Source: Candidatus Geocrenenecus huangii (GTDB lineage Archaea > Thermoproteota > Nitrososphaeria_A > Caldarchaeales > Wolframiiraptoraceae). Taken from it: a stretch of 64,000 bases of DNA. Shown one piece after another: positions 43,669-51,033 of the stretch; the first letter of the stretch is position 1, and the number at the start of each line of letters is the position of its first letter. The notes under the pieces are model-generated. The model was not told the origin of the DNA, did not search any database, and worked only from the letters and a program-made list of their open reading frames with translations. The DNA lies in the NCBI GenBank assembly GCA_023268155.1, contig JALNKM010000001.1, positions 1-64,000 on the forward strand, written 5' to 3'. A program made the position numbers and the translations under genes.

Positions 43669-44847
43669 TCATTTTTTGGACAATTCTTGAAGTTTTTGCG
43701 TAATCATCTCAATATCTTCTTCATCATTGTAGAAATCAACAGAGATTCGGAGGATTCCAGGTCGAGCAGATACTATTATCTTGCTTCTGGATAGTATTTC
43801 TGCGACATCATATGAATTCCTTAGAACAAGGCTTACTATTCCACTTCTTCTATCTTCGTCGAGAGGAGAGAAGATTTGAAAATCTTTCTCTACTAGTTCG
43901 TCGACAAGCTTCGAGGATAGTTTCTGTATTCTTCTCCAGCTTAAATTCATGTCTAGTTTCTGGAAGAATCTTAGAGATTCTGTTAACCCGACAACTGTCA
44001 GTCCAGCCCAACTTCCCCATTCATACCTAGACGCACTACTGGATGGTCGGGAATATAGTAGAGGTAGAGGTCTCTCAAATAACCTAGTCTCTCCATTAAT
44101 CATCCTCTCAACGACAGAGTCTTCGACGCCTATCCATCCTGTCCAGCAATTCGTTAAAACAGTGTCTAACAATTCTTTCTTAACATACAGTAATGCAGCG
44201 CCACTAGGTGCTAAGAGCCACTTGTATGAACCGCATACAGCTATGTCGACATCGAGGTCTCTTAGATTTAGGGGAAGAGCACCTGCAGCATGAAATATAT
44301 CGCTTAAGACTATGGCTCCCCTCTCATGAGCTAACTTAGTTATTGTCTTGAGATCTTCCCTGTATCCTGTCAGCCATCCAACCAAGTCTACCGATACAAT
44401 CTGAGTATTTTCATCTATTAGTTTCTCATATTCTTCTATGGGGATTCTTCCATCAATGTACCTAGCTACTCTTACTTCTTTCACCAGCCCATTTCTCACT
44501 GCAGAAGAGAATACATTGAAGTTTGTTGGAAAATTATGTTCGGCAAGAACAATGTTTGACTCATTCCTCCATTTTACAGATGAAACCGCTGCAATCAATC
44601 CAGTAGAAGTATTAGGTACTAGTGCTACTTCATCCCCTTTAACCCCGACCATGGACGAGAAAATTCTTCGAGCTTCAACTACATCTTTTATGACTCTATC
44701 CCAGTCTTCCCCCTCATACAACCATTTATCGATAAAATCCACTATGGATTTGTGAACTTGTCTTGAGATAGCTCCGCTAGATGCGGTGTCAAGATAGGTG
44801 AAACGAGATAGAAGTGGAAAATCTGATCTTATCTTTTCAAAATCCAT
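43669..44847 (-). CDS. Class V aminotransferase-fold PLP enzyme
   Basis: A 392-residue PLP protein of the cysteine desulfurase/isopenicillin N epimerase superfamily. TYLDTASSGAISRQV at the start, LSDIFHAAGALPLNL with the aspartate and histidine that hold PLP, and CGSYKWLLAPSG with the Schiff-base lysine are clear. The region near the C-terminus where SufS has its catalytic cysteine reads SARPGILRISVDFYN, as in epimerase- or kynureninase-like members, so a desulfurase role is doubtful. No operon partner. Confidence 0.85.
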   Translation of the reverse strand: MDFEKIRSDFPLLSRFTYLDTASSGAISRQVHKSIVDFIDKWLYEGEDWDRVIKDVVEARRIFSSMVGVKGDEVALVPNTSTGLIAAVSSVKWRNESNIVLAEHNFPTNFNVFSSAVRNGLVKEVRVARYIDGRIPIEEYEKLIDENTQIVSVDLVGWLTGYREDLKTITKLAHERGAIVLSDIFHAAGALPLNLRDLDVDIAVCGSYKWLLAPSGAALLYVKKELLDTVLTNCWTGWIGVEDSVVERMINGETRLFERPLPLLYSRPSSSASRYEWGSWAGLTVVGLTESLRFFQKLDMNLSWRRIQKLSSKLVDELVEKDFQIFSPLDEDRRSGIVSLVLRNSYDVAEILSRSKIIVSARPGILRISVDFYNDEEDIEMITQKLQELSKK

Positions 44848-44893
44848 AGATGATTCTATGAACTACCCGGTATTAAATTGTTCTTTTAGTAGG

Positions 44894-46045
44894 CTATGAT
44901 ATTGGTTCATAGATTATGCCGAGTTGTTTAGCATAACTGTATGCTTCGAGTATTTCTTCTCTATATGGTCTTCTAGCGATGTCTTTGTATAGCTCGGGCT
45001 TTAGAATGACTTGATGCTCGGGTCTATACTGCTCCATAACGTTCACTAAGACCTTGTTCCCAATATTGTCCGCTATCCATCTCAGTATCGGCTTAGTATC
45101 ACATTCAAGATGATTTGGAAGTATAAGATGCCTGATTATCATATCACCATTCTCAGCAGCGATCAGGTGGTTTCTTGTAACTGCTTCCCTGTACTCCATC
45201 TTCGAACCGATTTTTGAAAATCTTCTAGCACATTCATTGCTCCAGTACTTGAAGTCTGGCAACCATATATCTACAACGTCTATCAGTAGCTTCATTGCTT
45301 CTTCACTCATGTACATGTTGCTGTTCCATAAGATGGGGACATTTACATCGAGATACTTGAGGGATTCTAGAATTATGTGGAGATTCGGTGTAGGCTCGCC
45401 TCCCACATAGTTTATGTTTGCGGCGCCATCAAGCCTTAGCCGTCTAGCTATAGCCGCAAGTCTTCTTGCATCCGTATCTACCCCAGCGTCTTCAATTCTC
45501 CCTCTAGGTTGAGAGATATCCCAGTTCTGACAGAATACGCAATGGAAGGTGCATGATGCAAAGAATATTGTTCCTGAGCCTCCTTTACCTTCTATACCTA
45601 TGAGAGGTGCTTCCTCACCATAATGATGAAAGAAGCTTGAAACATATCCTCTATAATCAAGTTTGCATACTCCTTTTTGTCCCTCCAATCTATTAACTCC
45701 ACATCTCCACTCACAGAAATGGCATTTCCTCAGCATACGGTATGCTAGATTAATCTTCAAGTCTAGGAAGGAAGGCTCTACAATCTTTAAATCATCCAGA
45801 TTGATTCTTTTCTCAAAATATTTGTTAAATAGTTCTACAGCTTCTTCATGTAGATCGTCGTTAAGCTTCCACAAATCTTCATCTGAGGTTTCATCGAGTT
45901 TCATCTCGACAGGTATAGTCTTTAATAGCAGGAATTTAGCTGGAGTCCTGTTTAACATAACCGACCTATACCATCTTAATCTTTTAACAACCTCTTCATT
46001 ACGCCAAACCATTACCGCGTCGGGTCTATACAACGCTACGCTCAA
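44894..46045 (-). CDS. Radical SAM protein (PflA/PflX-like, COG1313 type)
   Basis: A 383-residue radical SAM enzyme. An N-terminal cysteine group CHFCEWRCGVNRLEGQKGVC lies at about 108-127. The cluster motif CTFHCVFCQNWDIS at about 162-175 binds the [4Fe-4S] cluster, and YVGGEPTPN is the GGE motif that holds SAM. Such proteins resemble pyruvate formate-lyase activators but their targets are unknown. The first 100 residues form an extra domain. Confidence 0.85.
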   Translation of the reverse strand: MSVALYRPDAVMVWRNEEVVKRLRWYRSVMLNRTPAKFLLLKTIPVEMKLDETSDEDLWKLNDDLHEEAVELFNKYFEKRINLDDLKIVEPSFLDLKINLAYRMLRKCHFCEWRCGVNRLEGQKGVCKLDYRGYVSSFFHHYGEEAPLIGIEGKGGSGTIFFASCTFHCVFCQNWDISQPRGRIEDAGVDTDARRLAAIARRLRLDGAANINYVGGEPTPNLHIILESLKYLDVNVPILWNSNMYMSEEAMKLLIDVVDIWLPDFKYWSNECARRFSKIGSKMEYREAVTRNHLIAAENGDMIIRHLILPNHLECDTKPILRWIADNIGNKVLVNVMEQYRPEHQVILKPELYKDIARRPYREEILEAYSYAKQLGIIYEPIS

Positions 46046-46173
46046 TTTTCGGTAATCCCCAGATAGATCGTTTCTCTCAGGGATTGTTAAATATTTCTAT
46101 TTTAAACCCACCAAATTCATCCAATCACAATTAAGAGGTAAGATTTTTCAAACGGTCCACCATAGATCGATTT

Positions 46174-46563
46174 ATGGTTTCTAGAAGGCATGAGTCATCG
46201 GCTCTTAAATATTTTACAAATCTAACGGATAGAGAACACGCAATATTTGAGGCGGGAATATCTCTAGGAGCGATTTTTCACCAGCTCATCGGAATGCCTG
46301 TAGATCTTGAGAAGCTGGATGAGCTTGAAGCAGCTTTAAGTAGTACGTTTTCTATCCAACCATTTAGGACGAAAATAGAAATAAAGATTGATGCGGAGAA
46401 AATAAAGAAGGGATTAACTAAGCCATATAATTATGGGGTAATTACTCCTGAATCTCTTAGTATTAAAGTCGTAGTAGAGTATGGTGAAGCGAGAGTAACC
46501 GCTAGACTAGAATGGATCGATGAGATAGGTTTCCCGTTAATGTATGTTCAGGAAGCTACTTGA
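46174..46563 (+). CDS. mptD: Archaeal dihydroneopterin aldolase (MptD, DUF372)
   Basis: A 129-residue protein with the DUF372 pattern YFTNLTDREHAIFEAGISLG and AIFHQLIGMPVD at the start. The methanogen member MptD cleaves 7,8-dihydroneopterin to 6-hydroxymethyl-dihydropterin, a step of methanopterin and folate-type pterin synthesis. Length and motif agree. Its end overlaps the end of the convergent dCTP deaminase gene by eight bases. The presence of a C1-carrying pterin in this organism follows as inference. Confidence 0.85.
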   Translation: MVSRRHESSALKYFTNLTDREHAIFEAGISLGAIFHQLIGMPVDLEKLDELEAALSSTFSIQPFRTKIEIKIDAEKIKKGLTKPYNYGVITPESLSIKVVVEYGEARVTARLEWIDEIGFPLMYVQEAT

Positions 46564-47077
46564 AGGAAGGCAGCCTGACACCTCTCTGCCCTTGGTATCT
46601 TCCTTGATAGGGCTTCTCCACTACGGATGATAGTTTAGCGAAGACTACGTGGAGGAATCTATCTCGATGATAGAGCTTGACCGGGAAATCCCCTCCTACA
46701 AGTTCTATAGTTAGTTCTCCCTCAAAATTCGCATCGATGATTGTTGGCGGGATCGTTAATCCTACTCTAGCGTAGCTACTTCTAAGATTGACGAAGCCCA
46801 TCAAGTCTACTGGTAGCTTCACGTATTCGAGGGTGTGGAGTAGGACGTGTTCATGAGGGTTGATGATGAAGCTCTCCCCCTCCTCTATGATGTAGAATTC
46901 TTCAATACCTTCTGCATTCTTCGTGTCTAGGGGTTTATCAGTCTTCTTCATTCTAGCAATCATCCTACCTATCCTAAGGTCTACACCATTCTCCCTAACT
47001 ATGGATTCATCGAAAGGATCAATGATTAATCGGCCACCCCTTATATAAGCCCAGAGATCAAAGTCACTTAAGATCAA
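46556..47077 (-). CDS. dcd: dCTP deaminase
   Basis: A 173-residue trimeric deaminase that turns dCTP into dUTP. It begins LILSDFDLWAYIRGGRLIID if read from TTG 47077, preceded by GGTGAT at a suitable distance, and this is where all relatives start. An ATG 45 codons upstream would add unrelated sequence. NLRSSYARVGLTIPPTIIDA and FEGELTIELVG contain the active-site arginine, serine and glutamate. It is the last gene of the crenactin operon, 89 bases after the MBL gene. Confidence 0.9.
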   Translation of the reverse strand: MILSDFDLWAYIRGGRLIIDPFDESIVRENGVDLRIGRMIARMKKTDKPLDTKNAEGIEEFYIIEEGESFIINPHEHVLLHTLEYVKLPVDLMGFVNLRSSYARVGLTIPPTIIDANFEGELTIELVGGDFPVKLYHRDRFLHVVFAKLSSVVEKPYQGRYQGQRGVRLPSFK

Positions 47078-47166
47078 GATATCACCGCTTCTAGATTCGG
47101 TTTTGCCTCTCTTTAAAATTATGGTTGTCAAGATGCTGGAGTATTCTGCCGGTGATAGTGTCCATG

Positions 47167-47958
47167 TTATACGTATAGAATATCCATGTCTTTTACTACG
47201 TAGACTCGGCACCCAATATCTCTTCTAAGTTTATCTTCGAGTTCTTTTTCTCTTCCCTCCCAAGCAGGATATAGATGGGTTACGAGTAGTAGTTTTGGAT
47301 TCACTTTCCTCCCAATCTCGATTAAATCCTCGTCAGATGTATGCTTACCTAGCAACAGTTCTTTCGGGAACGAACATTCATGAATGAGAATGTCTACGCC
47401 TTCCGCAATTTTTATCATTCTCTCATCATATACCGTGTCTCCTGAATAAGCTATGCTTACATTATCTACCTCTAATCTATATGCTAAGCCATTGTAATGT
47501 TCAACTAACGTTGCGTAAACTTTTAAGTTCTCAACTTCTTCTACCAGCCCATCTTCTACTTCATGTATTCTAAGAAAATCTAGGCTACTCATCATTTCAG
47601 AGAGATATCCATATACTCCTCTAGGAGAGGATAGTTTTCCTAAGAATATTCTTAAACCCGATGGTCCATAAATATCAAGGATCCTCGGATTCATGTTGGA
47701 GCCGCCGAGTTCGTTGAACATTCTAATCTTTATCAATGCTGGAAGCTCTAACGTATGGTCTAGGTGAAAATGCGTTATGAATACTCTATCAATAGAATTT
47801 GGATGAATGCTTAGCCTCCTTAGCTTCTCGATGGTTCCTGGCCCAATATCTAGGAGCATCCTCCCAATTGAAGATTCGAGCAGGAATGATGTCGAGAACC
47901 TATTCTTTGTTGGAATTATTGAACCTGAACCTAGAACTACAATCTTCAGGATATTCAC
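47167..47958 (-). CDS. MBL-fold RNase Z-like hydrolase
   Basis: A 263-residue metallo-beta-lactamase protein. The motif FITHFHLDHTLELPALIK at about residues 60-77 is the RNase Z-type HxHxDH. SIAYSGDTVYDERM, ILIHECSF with the glutamate and histidine, and LLVTHLYP follow in order. RNase Z cuts tRNA 3' trailers, but related hydrolases act on other substrates and the flexible arm is short here. It overlaps the preceding coiled-coil gene by four bases. Confidence 0.8.
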   Translation of the reverse strand: MNILKIVVLGSGSIIPTKNRFSTSFLLESSIGRMLLDIGPGTIEKLRRLSIHPNSIDRVFITHFHLDHTLELPALIKIRMFNELGGSNMNPRILDIYGPSGLRIFLGKLSSPRGVYGYLSEMMSSLDFLRIHEVEDGLVEEVENLKVYATLVEHYNGLAYRLEVDNVSIAYSGDTVYDERMIKIAEGVDILIHECSFPKELLLGKHTSDEDLIEIGRKVNPKLLLVTHLYPAWEGREKELEDKLRRDIGCRVYVVKDMDILYV

Positions 47959-48635
47959 ACTCTCTTAGACAAGATATCTATCCAGGGATTATCTCTAAGA
48001 TAAGAGGGGACGCCTTCATCATTTCTATTTTCTTTCATGCTATTATTTATCGGATTTATAATCTTCTGCTCGACTATCGTATAAGATCTTGCTTTTTCCA
48101 ATTCACTAATTTTTGATGAAAGAATTTTCTGCTCTTTTTCTAATCTATCTAGCCTAGCCTCCAATTCTTCAAGTATCCTCAGTATCCTGGACATCTCAGA
48201 CCTCAAAAGAGCAGCTTCCGTTAAGGAGACATTCTGAACATTGCCTTGAATATTCTCTTTATTTTCTTTTCTGCTACCAGCGAATTTAGGTGGTAGAACT
48301 TCCTCCGCCCCCATCATATCGTATATAATTAATCCTATTCCATACCTTAGCAACACGTTCTCATCAATGATCTTCGAGTATCTTCTCGGCAGTGCAAGAA
48401 TTACGGCATCATACTTACTTTGCAGTTTCTGGGTCTCGATCAATGCTTCGTGAATTATAGATTTCGAGTTACATGAATCTTCGGTTAAAATATTGACAGC
48501 TACCTCTCTCCTACCATCAGAGAAGACGATTTGGCTATCCATGAATGTCGATTCGTTATCCCTAGATATTTCGTAGAATCCTTCATCCATTAGAAGAGAA
48601 GATACAATTTCTTGTATAGATGGTCTTCTACGCAT
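47955..48635 (-). CDS. Coiled-coil protein, candidate arcadin-2
   Basis: A 226-residue protein of three parts: an alpha/beta domain at about 1-115 (AVILALPRRYSKIIDENVLL, GIGLIIYD), a coiled coil at about 137-182 (LLRSEMSRILRILEELEA and on), and a short C-terminal helix after a flexible stretch (NPWIDILSKRV at 216-226). In Pyrobaculum the crenactin partner arcadin-2 is about 200 residues with a coiled coil, and its last helix binds the crenactin groove and breaks filaments. Size, architecture, operon place directly after crenactin and an amphipathic C-terminal helix all fit. The identification is structural analogy, not sequence proof. Confidence 0.6.
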   Translation of the reverse strand: MRRRPSIQEIVSSLLMDEGFYEISRDNESTFMDSQIVFSDGRREVAVNILTEDSCNSKSIIHEALIETQKLQSKYDAVILALPRRYSKIIDENVLLRYGIGLIIYDMMGAEEVLPPKFAGSRKENKENIQGNVQNVSLTEAALLRSEMSRILRILEELEARLDRLEKEQKILSSKISELEKARSYTIVEQKIINPINNSMKENRNDEGVPSYLRDNPWIDILSKRV

Positions 48636-49896
48636 AGTTTAGCCACCCTTCCATTCTTTCCCATCTCCATTTGAAATCGTGAGGTACAGCATAACCGTAG
48701 ACTATGCATCCTCTCCAGACAGAATATGTTGGCTCCTTCGCAACTATTGCTTGGATATTCTCTATACTCTTCTCCTTCAACATAAGCTTGATCTTTTCAT
48801 CAGATGTAGCGGCGACCCCTTCAAGCCCCCTCGGAATACTCCAATTGAAGTTTCCACCAGATAGTATTACCTTAGAGTACAGATGTGGCTGTATCTCGAT
48901 AGAGCATCTTTCAACTGCTTGGATTATGGCCTCAGCCATGTCAGTCATTCCGTAGAAATATGTATCTCCGATCTTGACATCACTCGGTCTAGGCATCCCC
49001 CTCTTAAAATAGCTCTGGAAAATTTCATGTCCAGGATTAAAGACGTATTCACCTATAAGGAATCTAGTCCAACTCTCTTCTCCCAAATCTATTCTTAACC
49101 TAGTTCCCTCGATCCTTACTTCCTTCTTTACTTTGTCTAAGTTTCTCCTAGCATAGTCTATGGCTTCTTCGAGCCTTCTAGGCAGAAGCCCGATCTGTTC
49201 TTTAACCTTCCTAACTAGTTTCTCTTCTTTAGCTAGGTCTCCGTAACCTGCATCCTTTAGAATTTCTGATGTGAGAATGTTTGCAGCTCCTCCGCCTCTA
49301 TTCAAGGCTACAACGGCATTTCTTATAGGATACATCGAGATTGGACATACTTGAGTATTTCCATGCCCGCTTTCAACTACGACGCATGTGGGGGTCTTGT
49401 GAGCGATAGCAACAGCTAACGGCTGCGGTATTATCGTAACTGCTCTAACAAGCATTCTTTCACTATTTAGTTCTCCGAATATATCGAATAATTGTTCATA
49501 CATGTATCTAGGGGCCACAACTGCTAAGCTTGCGACCACGTAGAAACCTACGAAGTCTGGATCATTCGGGGCAAAACTTTCCAACGCATATCTTGTTAGT
49601 TCTTTAGTCACTTTCCAAGCTTTTTCATCATTCTTCTCTAATATTCCATTTTTCATCGGGTATACTAGCCTCTCCGCTAAGTCTTCTCTCGATTCCAAGA
49701 AAAGCGGAAGCTCTTTACCTACTATGATTTCTCTACTTACACCCATAATTCTAGACATTAGAGATGTCTTCTCGATAAAGTATCCTCTATTTTCAACTAT
49801 TTCTGGGACTTCCCCTATCGCTATGGGACCGTACTTGAAATCGCTCGTTCCATAATCTATACCGAATACATGTGATCGCTTATATTCTTCGCTCAT
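48628..49896 (-). CDS. Crenactin (actin-like cytoskeletal ATPase)
   Basis: A 422-residue actin homologue. The phosphate-1 loop is VFGIDYGTSDFKYGP at about residues 10-24, the phosphate-2 loop VVVESGHGNTQVCP at about 172-185, and the adenosine loop VILSGGNFNWSIP at about 343-355. Near the end TYSVWRGCIVYGYAVP matches the crenactin of Pyrobaculum, as do RGYF, YPMKNG, PQPLAVAIA and NRGGGAAN. Crenactin forms a double-stranded filament and is found in Thermoproteales, Korarchaeota and Caldiarchaeum-type archaea. It overlaps the upstream gene by four bases and the downstream coiled-coil gene by eight, so all three are co-expressed. Confidence 0.95.
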   Translation of the reverse strand: MSEEYKRSHVFGIDYGTSDFKYGPIAIGEVPEIVENRGYFIEKTSLMSRIMGVSREIIVGKELPLFLESREDLAERLVYPMKNGILEKNDEKAWKVTKELTRYALESFAPNDPDFVGFYVVASLAVVAPRYMYEQLFDIFGELNSERMLVRAVTIIPQPLAVAIAHKTPTCVVVESGHGNTQVCPISMYPIRNAVVALNRGGGAANILTSEILKDAGYGDLAKEEKLVRKVKEQIGLLPRRLEEAIDYARRNLDKVKKEVRIEGTRLRIDLGEESWTRFLIGEYVFNPGHEIFQSYFKRGMPRPSDVKIGDTYFYGMTDMAEAIIQAVERCSIEIQPHLYSKVILSGGNFNWSIPRGLEGVAATSDEKIKLMLKEKSIENIQAIVAKEPTYSVWRGCIVYGYAVPHDFKWRWERMEGWLNYA

Positions 49897-50405
49897 CCAC
49901 CCTTCACCTTGCTATTAGAGATCTTCCCAAAAAGTTTGATATGCATCTTTTCAATGCGACCAATATCTCCTACGCCGACTCTATAGCTGAAAACCGCCTT
50001 ATTCATTGGTGGGTAAGCTTCAAAGATTATTTCAGAGCCTTCAAGTTTCAGTCTTCTTACTTCATTGGACTTAATGCTTAAACCAAGCTCCTTGGAGACT
50101 TTCCCGACATCGATATTTCTGAGACAGAAATAGACATCAACGTACCAGCATTCAGTCAACAAACATTCTAGAAGAGTCCTAAACACTTTTGGGCTGGGAA
50201 GTCCTTCTTTACTCTTTAGGGATAGCAGAATCTCTAATCCATCCAAGGATTCAGCGGTAAAGTTAACCTCCAACCCATCTTTCACTGCTCCCCTATCAGC
50301 TCTAACCCATCCGTTTGAAGATAGAATCGATAATATTTTCTCCCAACTTCCAGGATATTGATAGAATCTACATGCAAGCTTAATATCGAGATCGTATCTG
50401 TTCAA
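49893..50405 (-). CDS. Crenactin operon first gene, candidate arcadin-1-like partner
   Basis: A 170-residue soluble protein I cannot place in a family from sequence. It shows mixed alpha/beta segments (LEVNFTAESLDGLEILLSLK, CWYVDVYFCLRNIDVGKVSK) and an internal rhythm that could be two related halves. Its stop overlaps the crenactin start, which is strong coupling. In Pyrobaculum a small protein, arcadin-1, is encoded beside crenactin and co-localises with it. The analogy here is by position and size only. Confidence 0.5.
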   Translation of the reverse strand: MNRYDLDIKLACRFYQYPGSWEKILSILSSNGWVRADRGAVKDGLEVNFTAESLDGLEILLSLKSKEGLPSPKVFRTLLECLLTECWYVDVYFCLRNIDVGKVSKELGLSIKSNEVRRLKLEGSEIIFEAYPPMNKAVFSYRVGVGDIGRIEKMHIKLFGKISNSKVKGG

Positions 50406-50505
50406 GCTACTCTATATATTCAACCGACCAGGTTACATATATTTCTTGGAGACCACGCTGAAAATGGAGAAATACTAATTAATCCGAGAATCTCCTAAAA
50501 ACAAC

Positions 50506-50862
50506 ATGGTTAAAATTTGGAGGAGGGAGAGGGTAAACTGGGTTAATGTTAGGGATAAGGTCTCTGCGATACCTTTATCGAATGATGAAAACTGTCTCTT
50601 AATGATGTTTAGCATTAAGGCTGGAGGAGAAGTACCCATACATAGCCACCCCCAATCTCAGTATGGCATAGTTGTTTCAGGTAGAGGATTCTTTACAACG
50701 AAATATGGAAGGATAATGGTTTCAGAAGGAGATTCATACCTTATTCCGTCAAATGAGGAACATGGGTTTCGAGCAATTCAAGACGTCGTCGTCATAGACA
50801 TATTCGTACCACCTAGAACCGACTACATACCTCTAACACGTAGTCCAGACCTAGAAGCTTAA
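50506..50862 (+). CDS. Cupin-domain protein
   Basis: A 118-residue single cupin barrel. The metal motif IHSHPQSQYGIVVSGRGFFT gives two histidines and a glutamine where many cupins have glutamate, and SYLIPSNEEHGFRAI gives the last histidine. No partner gene is adjacent. Function could be a small isomerase, oxygenase or sensor; the sequence does not decide. Confidence 0.85.
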   Translation: MVKIWRRERVNWVNVRDKVSAIPLSNDENCLLMMFSIKAGGEVPIHSHPQSQYGIVVSGRGFFTTKYGRIMVSEGDSYLIPSNEEHGFRAIQDVVVIDIFVPPRTDYIPLTRSPDLEA

Positions 50863-51033
50863 CATTATCGAGTCCCTATTAGAGCGACTACGCAAAGATT
50901 AGAATTAAAGGTTCAGGATAAAGTATATAGAAGAATTTAATCTCTTTACAAGTCGGGCATAGTAGTATGGGATATCTACGATCAGTAGCGTTAAATAGAT
51001 CGGAGAAGCTGGTATTGAAGGAGAAGAGAGGAG

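Noticed and set aside
43669-44847. Cysteine desulfurase for iron-sulfur assembly
   Set aside because: The PLP lysine is present but the region that should hold the catalytic cysteine has none, so only the superfamily is claimed.
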